64,000 nt of DNA. It comes from Balneolales bacterium ANBcel1. Lineage in GTDB: Bacteria; Bacteroidota; Rhodothermia; Balneolales; Natronogracilivirgulaceae. The notes beneath the pieces were generated by a model. It searched no databases. It was not told the origin of the DNA and saw only the letters and a list, made by a program, of their open reading frames with translations. Shown one piece after another: positions 1 to 9,172 of the stretch. Location: the NCBI GenBank assembly GCA_029688905.1, contig JARULB010000004.1, positions 186,001 through 250,000 on the forward strand, written 5' to 3'. The position numbers and the translations under genes are program-made. Position 1 is the stretch's first letter. Every line of letters starts with the position of its first letter.

Positions 1-52
1 TACCGATCAGCAGGCTGACGGCAATCAGTGCAAGGGGTGCTACAGGCTCCAT
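1..52 (-). CDS. Possible N-terminus of a membrane protein (partial)
   Basis: Reading the minus strand from the ATG at 52, an open frame MEPVAPLALIAVSLLIG runs off the left edge. It is strongly hydrophobic, like a first membrane segment. Only 17 residues are visible, so the family cannot be named and no clear ribosome binding site was seen. It could be a chance frame. Confidence 0.35.
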   Translation of the reverse strand, partial: MEPVAPLALIAVSLLIG

Positions 53-362
53 CAACTGAAAAAAGATTGCGGTTTCGATTACATATCAGGTCGGTCCGGG
101 CGTGGCAACACGTCGGCTTGGACCATGCTCTAATATAGCATGTCGACAGCGAATACTCAGCCCCGGAAATCAAAACGGCAGACGGTTTTCGCAAGTTAGT
201 GCCCCGTTTGGTGACTTTGGATTGCTTTACTCCTGCCGATGGTGTAAATACGGGCGGTGCGTTTCCGCGGATCCGAATGCGCCGGGTCCCGTGCACCTCA
301 TGCGCGGACATGCCTGGCGGCGAGGGGAATTGGCAATCAGGTTGCTGCCATACCGTCGGTAC
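53..362. other. Intergenic, no recognised feature
   Basis: About 310 bases between the possible left-edge gene and the stop of the large membrane protein. Open frames here are short, overlap one another and resemble no family. I see no RNA gene or convincing terminator. It may hold the promoter of the left-edge gene. Confidence 0.5.
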
Positions 363-2822
363 TCATGCGCGGATACGCATGCCCGCGAGGGTCGTAAGGG
401 CGTATGACGCGGCGGCGATGCCCATCACCACACCGAAACCGGACTCCAGCGCAACCAGCGTCGCCAATGCCGTGGCCGAGACCGACAGGCAGCTGTCGAT
501 GCCGCAGGCCCAGGGAATCTGCGACGCGTTGCTGCCGGACAGCAGCCGCAGGCCGAAGGGAAACATCATCCCCATGAAAAAGGCCGGTGGCGCAAGAAGG
601 ATGGTAACGCTGATGATTTTCAGGACCAGTGGCCACGACATGCTGATATCCAGCAGCGGCATGAGCAGCAGGGAGTAGGCGAGCACAAGCGCCACAATAG
701 TGCCTCCGGTCCGCAGGAGGATGCGCCGGGTCGGCGTAAACCGTGAGGAGGCGTAGCTTCCGGTTCCGGAAAAAAGCAGCAGCGCAGCCAGCACGGCGGC
801 GGTCGCGTACACAGGCTGCCCAAGATAGAGAACCAGCTTCTGGATGAGCACCATTTCAAAAAACATGAAGCCGGTCCCGATGCCGGCGAAATAGAGAAAA
901 GTCCAGCGGCGGCGGGTACCCTGCCATCCCACCCGAAACAACGGCAAAAGAATCAGCACCACCGAAGCGAGAACAATCTGGACAAGGGTCACCCCTGCCA
1001 TGACAAACCCCAGTTCCATATACGGCAGCTGATCATCTCCGTACAAGTCGCGCAGTTCGGGGATGCTGCTCCAGGAGATGGAGTGGGAGAAAAAAGGGCG
1101 GTTGTCGGTGGCCGGGCGCACGTCAAACACATAGCTGTCGAACAGGGAGTCGGGGTTTCCGACAAGAAGCGTGTCGACATGATCGAAAAAGGAGCGATCC
1201 TGGGTCCGGTTGAATCTGTCGCGTTCCTCCGGACGAATATCCGCCAGGAAGAGGGGGTCGAAAGAGCGTTCTTCGGAAAAGCGGCGCGCCGTTTCCCGTT
1301 CCTGTTCGGTGAAAGGGGAACGGCTGAGCATGTAGGTGATGGTGCCCCAGCTGCGGATGGCCATGATATGGTCGCCGGGCCGGCTGATTCCGCGCTCATC
1401 GAGCAGCCGGCGCCAGGTGGCCGGAAGCTTGAGTGTGGCCCGTGCCGGGTGTTCGGTCCATATGGTCGATGCGATCATTCCATGCGGGGCAAGGCGGTCC
1501 CACATCTCGTGGAACGCCTCCAGTGTGAGATGGTTCTGCTCCTGCAGGGCGTTCAGGCCGGAAGTGCCGCCGAAAGCTCCTATTACGGGCAGGATGATGA
1601 GGTCGGTCTGCAGCCCCGGATTAGCGGCCATCCAGGAGCGAACGCTGTTGCCGTGAAGCGATACCCCCGGCTGATGGTACAGCGAGTCGTTCCATTGCGG
1701 ATGCTCTTGCGTCAGAAGGTGATTGGCCCGGCGGTGCGGCTCGACGGCATGGATCCGGGAGACGCCGTGATGAACCCCGTGCGAGACATCGGTACCGGTC
1801 GCGGCATGGAGGACCACCATCGTATCCGGACGGCGTACCGCGAAGGGCAGCCCCCGGGTGGAATAGTCCAGGATATGGCTGCCGTTTTGAGCGCTTTTCC
1901 CCAGCAACGTGCCAAAATACTCCCCGTTGTTGAACACGACGTCTCTGACCGGCGGAGCGTCACGATACTGCAGGCTCAGTGAGGGGGCAAAACGCTGCGC
2001 AGGAGCGCTGACAACCTGCAGCAGTCCGTATGGGCTCGAACGCTCGAAGGTCACTTCCGCCTCGGGTAACTGAAGGGCGCCGTATATCGCCTTGTACTCG
2101 GATGTTTGCGGCACCACTGGATGAATAAATCCGGCCAGAGGCACCAGCAGCGACAAAACGATGGCTACAGTAAACCTGCGTCCCGGAAGACGAACAAGCC
2201 ATGCGGCGAAAAGCACCAGCAGCGACAGCAGCGAGGCGGTTTCAGGCAAAGGCATCAGCCAGAACAAGGCGATGGCAACCACGCCGCCCAGGGCGGACCC
2301 GCCCAGATTAAAAAAGTAGATGGTCCCGATTTCAGAAACCTGCCGGTAGAAAACCAGGGTGATTGCCAGGCCTCCAAAGAAAAAAGGCAGGCAGTATACC
2401 AGATAGGAGAAGATCATCACCCCTATCTGTGACCGTTCAAAAAAGAGAAGAAACGCGTCGAAATCACCGAAGACGCCGGCCATCCAGCCGGCAGCCGCCA
2501 TCGAGACACCGCACAGGAGGTAGAGTACCGGCAGAGCGGTGTCGAAATGTCGGTTCATCCATTCCCGGAAGAGTGCCAGGAATGTGCCGGCCGCTCCAAA
2601 CCCCAGCATCGCCATGGATATCACCATATATGCGAAATGGTGCCACTGTGTGATGGAGAGAATCTGCATGATCACCAGCTGAAAGGCGATCAAAGCCATG
2701 GAGGTGATGCCGATGGAAAAGGGAACGGCCGCGCTTCCCGGCGAGGAGAGATCGGACCCACGCTCACTGCCCGGATGAGCGGAAGCCAATAATTTCTGGA
2801 TACGATTCCGGAAAAAGTTCAT
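363..2822 (-). CDS. Polytopic membrane protein with spermidine-synthase-like domain
   Basis: An 819-residue protein with hydrophobic segments at both ends and a soluble middle. The N-terminal third has several membrane helices. The middle (about residues 230-590) resembles the spermidine synthase/SAM-methyltransferase fold, with a degenerate nucleotide-binding stretch 'HAATGTDVSHGVHHGVSRIHAVEP'-like and 'DNRPFF' near its end, both typical of the large 'spermidine synthase-like' membrane proteins. The C-terminal quarter has more helices, including 'MGMMFPFGLRLL'. The normal GxGxG loop is altered, so aminopropyl transfer is doubtful and the substrate is unknown. It begins 8 bases after the stop of the PCMT gene and is probably cotranscribed with it. 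Confidence 0.75.
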   Translation of the reverse strand: MNFFRNRIQKLLASAHPGSERGSDLSSPGSAAVPFSIGITSMALIAFQLVIMQILSITQWHHFAYMVISMAMLGFGAAGTFLALFREWMNRHFDTALPVLYLLCGVSMAAAGWMAGVFGDFDAFLLFFERSQIGVMIFSYLVYCLPFFFGGLAITLVFYRQVSEIGTIYFFNLGGSALGGVVAIALFWLMPLPETASLLSLLVLFAAWLVRLPGRRFTVAIVLSLLVPLAGFIHPVVPQTSEYKAIYGALQLPEAEVTFERSSPYGLLQVVSAPAQRFAPSLSLQYRDAPPVRDVVFNNGEYFGTLLGKSAQNGSHILDYSTRGLPFAVRRPDTMVVLHAATGTDVSHGVHHGVSRIHAVEPHRRANHLLTQEHPQWNDSLYHQPGVSLHGNSVRSWMAANPGLQTDLIILPVIGAFGGTSGLNALQEQNHLTLEAFHEMWDRLAPHGMIASTIWTEHPARATLKLPATWRRLLDERGISRPGDHIMAIRSWGTITYMLSRSPFTEQERETARRFSEERSFDPLFLADIRPEERDRFNRTQDRSFFDHVDTLLVGNPDSLFDSYVFDVRPATDNRPFFSHSISWSSIPELRDLYGDDQLPYMELGFVMAGVTLVQIVLASVVLILLPLFRVGWQGTRRRWTFLYFAGIGTGFMFFEMVLIQKLVLYLGQPVYATAAVLAALLLFSGTGSYASSRFTPTRRILLRTGGTIVALVLAYSLLLMPLLDISMSWPLVLKIISVTILLAPPAFFMGMMFPFGLRLLSGSNASQIPWACGIDSCLSVSATALATLVALESGFGVVMGIAAASYALTTLAGMRIRA

Positions 2823-2830
2823 GCCATATA

Positions 2831-3529
2831 TCAGTCGTCGTCACGCGTAAACGGTACGAACCTGACCGGCATCACGTTGCTTGTACGAATGTCATCACCA
2901 TCCTTTTGCACCAGCATCAAGTTTTGGGTCCGGAATGGGGAGCCGACCGGGATAATCATCCTGCCCCCGTTACGCAGTTGATCCACAAGCGGCGGCGGAA
3001 TATGGTCGGCGGCGGCGGTAACCACAATGGCATCGAACGGCGCGTGCTCCTCCCATCCGTGGTATCCGTCGGCGATTTTGGTATGAACGTTATCATAACC
3101 GGCTTTTTGCAGGTTGCCTTCTCCCCATCTTCCAAGCTCCTCGATGATTTCGATGGTATAGACGTTATCGGAGAATTCCGCCAGAACCGCCGCCTGGTAC
3201 CCCGAACCGGTTCCGATCTCCAGAACTTTCATGTCGGGCCAGGGCTGGATCAGCTCGGTCATCAGTGCCACAATATAGGGTTGTGAGATGGTCTGGCCAT
3301 GGCCGATGGGCTGGGGGCTGTCCTGATAAGCGCGCCTTTCCTGACCCGCAGGAACAAACAGATGTCTGGGTACGCCGCGCATGGCATCCAGGGTCAGCGG
3401 ATGCTCAATACCTCTGGCGGCAATTTGTCTTTCGACCATGCGTTCGCGCTGCTCGCTGTAACGGTCGTTGTCCGACATCCCATGGGAACCTTTTGCCATT
3501 CCGGAGACGAGAACGGCCATCCAGACCAT
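2831..3529 (-). CDS. pcm: Protein-L-isoaspartate O-methyltransferase (PCMT), probably exported
   Basis: PCMT repairs damaged aspartyl residues by methylating L-isoaspartate with S-adenosylmethionine. Family hallmarks are clear: 'RQIAARGI', 'MRGVPRHLFVP', 'QPIGHGQTISQPYIVALM', the SAM loop 'VLEIGTGSGYQAAVLAE', and 'DAIVVTAAADHIPPPLVDQL' with 'GGRMIIPVG'. Unlike cytoplasmic PCMT, the catalytic part follows a hydrophobic stretch (VTVFMVWMAVLVSGMA) that looks like a signal peptide or anchor, so the enzyme may act in the periplasm (inference). The frame is open to an ATG at 3784, but that extension is not protein-like. I chose the ATG at 3529; TTG 3550 or GTG 3541 are possible. The membrane-protein gene follows after 8 bases. 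Confidence 0.85.
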   Translation of the reverse strand: MVWMAVLVSGMAKGSHGMSDNDRYSEQRERMVERQIAARGIEHPLTLDAMRGVPRHLFVPAGQERRAYQDSPQPIGHGQTISQPYIVALMTELIQPWPDMKVLEIGTGSGYQAAVLAEFSDNVYTIEIIEELGRWGEGNLQKAGYDNVHTKIADGYHGWEEHAPFDAIVVTAAADHIPPPLVDQLRNGGRMIIPVGSPFRTQNLMLVQKDGDDIRTSNVMPVRFVPFTRDDD

Positions 3530-3902
3530 AAAGACCGTCACCAAGGCAAGGTTTTGACGAGCGACTCCCGGCTGCGTATGGCATGAACTCCGGTGACCTC
3601 CGGACAGTGCATCCGGATTGTTTCGCACACTGCCGCCGTGTGAAATCACACCTTTGTCCACAAAGGCACATTCAGGCCGTTGCCGCACACATTGGCTGTT
3701 ATCAACTCTGGTTGTCCGATCGGGAGACAAAACGGTACTCATAGCAATATCGGGTTTCATTTTCGTTCCTTGTGGATCCGGCACGCCGAAGCCGGCTGCC
3801 GGTGAAACCAGTCAACCGGCCATTCAGGGTTGCGATCTTTACACCCGCCGGGCCGCACGTTTCATGGGTAACGGCTACATCCAGCGATTCTGATTTGCGG
3901 AT

Positions 3903-4442
3903 TCACGAATTCAGCCACCAGATGGCGGCATTAAGAACGGACGCATAGCTGACCCAGAGGATGTAGGGAATCATCAGATATCCGGCCAGCGGACGTATCC
4001 GGTAGAACAACCGGGTTGTGAGCACAATCAGCATCAGCAGAATCAGGATTTCGATCAGGGCGGCACCCGGCATCTGCCACTGGAAAAATAAAAACGACCA
4101 AAGCATGTTCAACACCAATTGCGCACCATAAACACCGAGGGCCGCAAAACGGGACGGAGTATTGCCGAGCATCATGCTTTCGTAGGATGTGCCCTGTGTC
4201 CAGTAGCTCCGGTCGCCTTGTTTCGGGGTGATGTAAACCAGCCAGGCAGCCACAGCCATCAGCAGATACAGAGTGGGCCATACCACGGGGAATACCCAGT
4301 CCGGCGGGGTAAAGCCCGGCTTTTCGATGGTTCGATACCAGGTTTCGATATGCGGTCGCGTGGCCAGCGAACCGATCAGACCGGCGGCCTGAGCCAGGAT
4401 GATACTTGTAATCAACGCCAGAAAACGGTGCAGTCTGCTCAT
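3903..4442 (-). CDS. tspO: TspO/MBR family tryptophan-rich sensory protein
   Basis: TspO proteins are five-helix membrane proteins that bind tetrapyrroles and related ligands. This 179-residue protein has the family pattern: an N-terminal helix 'ITSIILAQAAGLIGSLAT', then 'WYRTIEKPGFTPPDWVFPVVWPTLYLLMAVAAWLVY', which matches the conserved 'W(Y)..L.KP..(T/N)PP.W.F..VW..LY..MA.A..L'. 'LGVYGAQLVLNMLWSFLFF' is the third and fourth region. It is longer than the usual 155-165 residues because of an insert (about 73-95) between the first helices. It is transcribed away from the glycosylase gene and lies upstream of the PCMT gene. Confidence 0.9.
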   Translation of the reverse strand: MSRLHRFLALITSIILAQAAGLIGSLATRPHIETWYRTIEKPGFTPPDWVFPVVWPTLYLLMAVAAWLVYITPKQGDRSYWTQGTSYESMMLGNTPSRFAALGVYGAQLVLNMLWSFLFFQWQMPGAALIEILILLMLIVLTTRLFYRIRPLAGYLMIPYILWVSYASVLNAAIWWLNS

Positions 4443-4660
4443 GTGTCCGATATTCGTTCTTCCGGAAACATACTAATCAATTTTCCCCTCATTGACTACC
4501 CGTTGCTGCGGTTTTTCCTGTTATGGCAACATCTGACTTCTTACATTCCCTGCTTTCGTTGCTACGATTGCCAGAACATGACCATGAAGAGGTGATATCA
4601 AATGGCCGGATCCATGAACAAGGTGACAGGCCGGCCATCCATTTCAAAACGATACCCAAT

Positions 4661-5383
4661 ATGACCTTCGCCGAGCTGATACTCGCTTTTAATGCATCCC
4701 TCGACCTGGACTCCTCTCTGCTGCCCGATGGGATAGCCGTGATGAACCCGTTTCGCGGTGAATACGCCGAAACCATACGGGATGTCACCAGCCGGTTTTA
4801 TCACAAATATTATTCGGACACCAGCCCGCGCCATCTGATTCTGGGAATAAATCCGGGCCGGTTCGGAGCGGGTGTTACCGGAGTGCCGTTTACCGACACC
4901 AAGCGGATGCGCGATGTCTGCGGCATCGACATGGCCATAGACCCGACTCACGAGCCCTCCTCGGTATTCGTTTATGAGGTGGTGAAGGCCTTCGGCGGAC
5001 CGGCTTCCTTCTACTCCAGATTCTACATCAATTCCGTGTGCCCTCTCGGCTTTACGCGTCGCAACGACAAGGGAAACGAAGTAAATTACAACTTCTACGA
5101 CGACCGGCACCTCCAAAAAGCCGTAACTCCCTTCATCATGGATTGCATTGAAAAGCAGATCGGATTCGGGGCGGCAACCGACCGCTGCTTCTGCATGGGG
5201 CGCGGCAAAAACTTCACCTTCCTGAATGCTTTGAACAAAAAAACAGGATGGTTTGATGAAGTGGTTCCGCTGGACCATCCCCGCTTCGTGGTACAATACC
5301 GCTCAAAAAGGATGGCGGAATATGTGACTTCCTACACCGAAGCGTTGTCCCGAGCCGGTGAATCACCTGCCCGGGATAACTAA
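4661..5383 (+). CDS. SMUG2-like uracil-DNA glycosylase (DUF4918 family)
   Basis: A member of the uracil-DNA glycosylase superfamily, which removes uracil and oxidised pyrimidines from DNA. The first catalytic motif 'LGINPGRFGAGVTGVPFTD' resembles the SMUG 'GMNPGPFGM.QTGVPFG' motif, and 'LDHPRF' near the C-terminus corresponds to the 'HPS' loop. 'FYINSVCPLGFT' lies between them, as in SMUG enzymes. Family members usually begin near 'MTFAELILAFN', so I place the start at the ATG at 4661; the same frame is open to an ATG at 4523, adding 46 unconserved residues. It is a single gene, divergent from tspO and convergent with pdhC. Confidence 0.85.
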   Translation: MTFAELILAFNASLDLDSSLLPDGIAVMNPFRGEYAETIRDVTSRFYHKYYSDTSPRHLILGINPGRFGAGVTGVPFTDTKRMRDVCGIDMAIDPTHEPSSVFVYEVVKAFGGPASFYSRFYINSVCPLGFTRRNDKGNEVNYNFYDDRHLQKAVTPFIMDCIEKQIGFGAATDRCFCMGRGKNFTFLNALNKKTGWFDEVVPLDHPRFVVQYRSKRMAEYVTSYTEALSRAGESPARDN

Positions 5384-5403
5384 CCTGTTTCCGGCTTCAG
5401 CTC

Positions 5404-6741
5404 CTAAAGCAGCATGGAGGCCGGATCTTCCAGAAGTTTGCGAACCGTATTGAGGAACTCGGCGGCTTTGGCTCCGTCCACAACGCGATGGTCGCTGGAA
5501 AGTGTGACCTTCATACGCTTGCCCGGGACCACCTGTCCGTCTTCGACCACCGGCACATCCCGGATGGCGCCTACGGCGAGGATCGCTGCGTTGGGCGGAT
5601 TGATGATGGCCGTAAACTCCTCGATGCCGAACATGCCCAGGTTGCTGATAGTGAACGTACTGCCTTCCCAATCCTGGGGCTGCAGTTTTTTGTCACGCGC
5701 CCGGGCGGCAAAATCCTTGGTTTCGATGGATATGTCACGCAGCCCTTTTTGATCGGTGTGACGAATTACCGGAGTAAGCAGCCCCTCGTCCACGGCAACG
5801 GCAATCGCAATATTGACATCGCCGTTGAGTCGAACCACATCCCCTTTCCAGGAAGCGTTCAGCCACGGATGGCGCCGCAAGGCCACCGCACACGCCTTGA
5901 CTACCAGATCGTTGAAACTGATCTTTACGTCGCTTATCTCATTCAGCGAAGCCCGGACAGCCATCGCCTTCTTCATGTCGATATCGATGGTCTCATAGAA
6001 ATGCGGACTGGTGAACTTGCTTTCCGCCAATCGCTTGGCAATGGTCTTGCGCATCTGTGAGACTTTGAGGTCTTCGTCCTCGCGCATGCTTGTGCCCGAT
6101 ACCGAAGGTTTGGGCGCTTCCGCCTTCTCTTCCTTTGCATCCGATTTTTCGGGTTTCGCATCGGCGGCGTCTTTCTTTTCGGCCGCAGCCGGCGCAGCTT
6201 CACCCTTGTAGTTTTCGATGTCGGCCTTGATGACGCGCCCCTGCGGACCGCTGCCTTCTACCTTGCTCAGATCAATGCCCTTCTCCTCGGCCATCTTTTT
6301 TGCAAGCGGGGAAGCCTTCACGCGACCGCCGTCATCCGATTTCTGATCGGCACCCTTCTCATCGGCTTCCTCCGACGTGTCCTCAGACGACTCCTCTTCT
6401 TCCGACTCGTCCTTATCCTCCGATGGTTTCTTTTCCTCCTTCTTGTCGCCATCGCTCTCTTTTGCGGAAGCTCCGTCGCCTTCCAGGTCGGAGATATCCT
6501 CACCCTCTTCACCGAGAATAACCAGTTTGGCTCCCAGCGGTGCGGAGTCACCTTCTTCGACCAGGATTTTCAATACCGTACCGGGATCAAAAGCTTCCAG
6601 ATCCATGGTCGCCTTGTCGGTCTCCACTTCGGCAACGATGTCGCCGGCTTCCACCTTGTCGCCTTCTTTGATATTCCACTTCGCGATGGTCCCCTCTTCC
6701 ATGGTATCGCTCAGTTTGGGCATGTCAATTATTGTAGCCAT
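5404..6741 (-). CDS. pdhC: Pyruvate dehydrogenase E2, dihydrolipoamide acetyltransferase
   Basis: E2 transfers the acetyl group from lipoamide to coenzyme A in the pyruvate dehydrogenase complex. It has one lipoyl domain (1-80) with the modified lysine at 43 in 'ETDKATM'. A very acidic, Ser/Lys-rich linker spans about 85-140. The peripheral subunit-binding domain follows (142-178, 'ASPLAKKMAEEKGID...GSGPQGRV'), then a second Ala/Lys/Glu linker and the catalytic domain from about 220. The active-site motif 'DHRVVDG' is at 417-423 (His418, Asp422). It is the last gene of pdhA-pdhB-pdhC, 29 bases after pdhB. A branched-chain 2-oxoacid role cannot be fully excluded. Confidence 0.93.
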   Translation of the reverse strand: MATIIDMPKLSDTMEEGTIAKWNIKEGDKVEAGDIVAEVETDKATMDLEAFDPGTVLKILVEEGDSAPLGAKLVILGEEGEDISDLEGDGASAKESDGDKKEEKKPSEDKDESEEEESSEDTSEEADEKGADQKSDDGGRVKASPLAKKMAEEKGIDLSKVEGSGPQGRVIKADIENYKGEAAPAAAEKKDAADAKPEKSDAKEEKAEAPKPSVSGTSMREDEDLKVSQMRKTIAKRLAESKFTSPHFYETIDIDMKKAMAVRASLNEISDVKISFNDLVVKACAVALRRHPWLNASWKGDVVRLNGDVNIAIAVAVDEGLLTPVIRHTDQKGLRDISIETKDFAARARDKKLQPQDWEGSTFTISNLGMFGIEEFTAIINPPNAAILAVGAIRDVPVVEDGQVVPGKRMKVTLSSDHRVVDGAKAAEFLNTVRKLLEDPASMLL

Positions 6742-6770
6742 AAGACTTCCTGTGTCAGATTGTAGAAATA

Positions 6771-7751
6771 TTAGTTTCGGTAGGTGACGGTGTTGACCGC
6801 GTCAATTACATTTTTGGGAGACGGCAGCCATGCGTCAAAAAGTTTTTTGGAAAACGGGGCGGGCACATCGGGGATAGTCACCCTTTGAACGGGGGCATCC
6901 AGATAATCAAACGCCTCGCGCTGGATCTGGAATCCGACTTCGGCCGCTACCCCGGCGAACGGATGCGATTCGTTCACCACCACGCAACGGTTGGTTTTCT
7001 TCACCGATTTGATAACGGTTTCCATATCAAATGGTTTGATCGTCCGGGGATTGATAAGCTCCACTTCGACACCGTCTTTGGAGAGTTCTTCGGCGGCCTG
7101 TTTGGCGACGTGGTACAACTTCCCGTCGGCCACGATGGTCACATCCGAGCCTTCCCGCTTGACTTCCGCTTTCCCGATCGGCAGCAGGTACTCCTCGTCC
7201 GGCACCTCCTGCTTCATACCGTACATTTGCTCCGATTCCAGAAAAATGACCGGGTTGTCGTCCCGGATCGCCGCTTTCAGCAGACCTTTGGCATCGTAGG
7301 GATCAGACGGGTGGATGGTGATCAGGCCGGGAAAATGGCCGTAAAGACTTTCGTAGGCAACCGAGTGGGTGGCGGCCAGCTGACCTGCCGAACCGTTCGG
7401 CCCACGGAATACTATGGGGATTTTGACCTGTCCGCCGCTCATGTGGCGTATTTTGGCCGCGTTATTGATGAGCTGGTCCATACCAACCACCGCGAAGTTA
7501 AACGTCATAAACTCCACGATCGGCCGCAAACCGTTCATAGCCGCGCCGACGCCCAGCCCGGAAAAACCAAGTTCCGAAATGGGAGTGTCGATGACACGCT
7601 TTTCGCCGAACCGGTCGAGCAGCCCCTGGGTAGCCTTGTAGGCTCCGTTATATTCGGCAACCTCTTCGCCCATGATAAAGACATTCTCGTCGCGCTCCAT
7701 CTCTTCGGCTATGGCATCGCGGATTACTTCTCTGAATTGTTTCTGCGCCAT
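6771..7751 (-). CDS. pdhB: Pyruvate dehydrogenase E1 component, beta subunit
   Basis: The beta subunit forms the thiamine-diphosphate-dependent E1 heterotetramer with PdhA and decarboxylates pyruvate. The 326-residue length is normal. Motifs include the N-terminal 'FREVIRDAIAEEMERDENVFIMGEEVAEYNGAYKATQGL', 'IDTPISELGFSGLGVGAAMNGLRPIVEFMTFNF' and the C-terminal 'INPRTIKPFDMETVIKSVKKTNRCVVVNES'. It lies between pdhA (58 bases upstream) and pdhC (29 bases downstream). Confidence 0.95.
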   Translation of the reverse strand: MAQKQFREVIRDAIAEEMERDENVFIMGEEVAEYNGAYKATQGLLDRFGEKRVIDTPISELGFSGLGVGAAMNGLRPIVEFMTFNFAVVGMDQLINNAAKIRHMSGGQVKIPIVFRGPNGSAGQLAATHSVAYESLYGHFPGLITIHPSDPYDAKGLLKAAIRDDNPVIFLESEQMYGMKQEVPDEEYLLPIGKAEVKREGSDVTIVADGKLYHVAKQAAEELSKDGVEVELINPRTIKPFDMETVIKSVKKTNRCVVVNESHPFAGVAAEVGFQIQREAFDYLDAPVQRVTIPDVPAPFSKKLFDAWLPSPKNVIDAVNTVTYRN

Positions 7752-7809
7752 GATTACGTTCTTACTGAATTTCTGTTAGTGTCTGATTGAAAGGAAGGAT
7801 GCGGTCAGG

Positions 7810-8886
7810 TCAGGTCAGGTACGGGAAATCATCATTCGCGTAGACATCCTTGTAAAGCTCTTCTTCATCCGGGAAGGGGCTGTTGTCAGCGAATTCAATG
7901 GACTCAAGCACCACCTTCTCCACTCTTTCGTCAATGGCAGCGATCTCTTTTTCGCCGGCCACTTTTTTACTAAAGATGTAGGTTTTGAGCCGTTCAATGG
8001 GATCGATTTTCTTGTACTCCTCGAGTTCATCCTTGGTGCGGTAGTTGGCGGGATCGCTCATGGAGTGACCGCGATAGCGGTATGTGACCACTTCCAGGAA
8101 ATAGGGCTCGTTGGTTTTGCGAACTTCTTCCGCCACTTCGCTCATTTTTTCGATGATGCTGAACACATCCATCCCGTTCACACGTCCGTTCTTCATACCG
8201 TAGGCGAGCGCGCGCTCATGGAGGTTTCCTGCACTGTGACGCTGAACCGCGGTGCCCATGGAATAGCCGTTGTTTTCCACCACGTATATTACCGGCAGCT
8301 TCCAGAGCTGTGCCAGGTTGAAGCTCTCGTTGAGAGAACCCTGGTCAACCGCGCCATCCCCGAAATAACAGACGGCGATCCGCCCGTTTTCCTTGTACTT
8401 GTTGGCAAATGCGAGGCCCGCTCCGAGCGGCAGGTGCGCGCCGACAATGGCGTGACCTCCCCAGAAATGCTTCTCGGGTTTGAAAAAGTGCATCGAACCG
8501 CCTTTGCCCTTGCTGCAGCCGTCTTTCTTGCCGAACAGTTCTGCCATGCATTCGTTAGCACTGACATCCCTGGCCAGGGCCATGCCATGATCGCGGTAGG
8601 CGGTGATCATGTCGTCGTCATCCTGCAAGGCGTAAACGGACCCGGTGGATACGGCTTCCTGTCCAATATACAGGTGCAAAAAGCCTCCGAATTTGCCTTT
8701 CTGGTACATCTGCATCGAGCGTTCCTCGAACCGGCGCTGCAGCTGCATGGATTCGTAAAGTTCCAGAAGTTCATCTTCTGAAATGTTCAGGCCCTTGTGT
8801 GTTTTTTGTGTTGCTTTGGGAAGATCGGTGGCCTTGATAATGGAGGCCGTTTTACTTGTGATATTATCTTTCTTCTTGTTGGACAT
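7810..8886 (-). CDS. pdhA: Pyruvate dehydrogenase E1 component, alpha subunit
   Basis: The alpha subunit binds thiamine diphosphate and Mg2+ and carries out the decarboxylation step. The cofactor motif 'GDGAVDQGSLNESFNLAQLWKLPVIYVVENN' is intact, as are 'RRFEERSMQMYQKGKFGGFLHLYIGQEA' and the phosphorylation-loop equivalent 'YRYRGHSMSDP'. The N-terminus has about 35 extra Lys/Thr-rich residues before the conserved domain. It is the first gene of the pdhA-pdhB-pdhC operon. Since ThDP is the cofactor, the thiamine genes at the right end supply this enzyme among others. Confidence 0.95.
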   Translation of the reverse strand: MSNKKKDNITSKTASIIKATDLPKATQKTHKGLNISEDELLELYESMQLQRRFEERSMQMYQKGKFGGFLHLYIGQEAVSTGSVYALQDDDDMITAYRDHGMALARDVSANECMAELFGKKDGCSKGKGGSMHFFKPEKHFWGGHAIVGAHLPLGAGLAFANKYKENGRIAVCYFGDGAVDQGSLNESFNLAQLWKLPVIYVVENNGYSMGTAVQRHSAGNLHERALAYGMKNGRVNGMDVFSIIEKMSEVAEEVRKTNEPYFLEVVTYRYRGHSMSDPANYRTKDELEEYKKIDPIERLKTYIFSKKVAGEKEIAAIDERVEKVVLESIEFADNSPFPDEEELYKDVYANDDFPYLT

Positions 8887-9172
8887 TTATACTCCGAACG
8901 TTTTTTACATATCGTTTAAAAACAAAATCATGCCGAGCCGTATCCCACCCAGCTTTTAACAGATACCATCCTCGCCCCGGCATCCGGCCTCAGCTTTTAA
9001 AATGCGGCTGCCAATATACAGAAATCTGACGAGATTTGTCAGTGTAAACACTACAGCTCCCTATTTCATTCTGCTGTAGCGGTTTTTTTCAGACAGAATA
9101 GAAAGGCCGGACAATTGGGCGAAGCGATGTGCATCCATCCCGCTTCACAACTCCCCGGAAAGCATGAATGGG

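Noticed and set aside
1083-1982. Long open frame antisense to the large membrane protein
   Set aside because: It is a shadow of the conserved minus-strand gene and has no protein-like features. The same applies to other long antisense frames, e.g. at 10742-11836, 37470-39008, 47806-49011 and 60009-61541.
9051-9089. Hairpin CTACAGC/GCTGTAG followed by a T-run on the plus strand
   Set aside because: Both flanking genes are on the minus strand, so nothing on the plus strand would end here; on the minus strand the stem is not followed by T.
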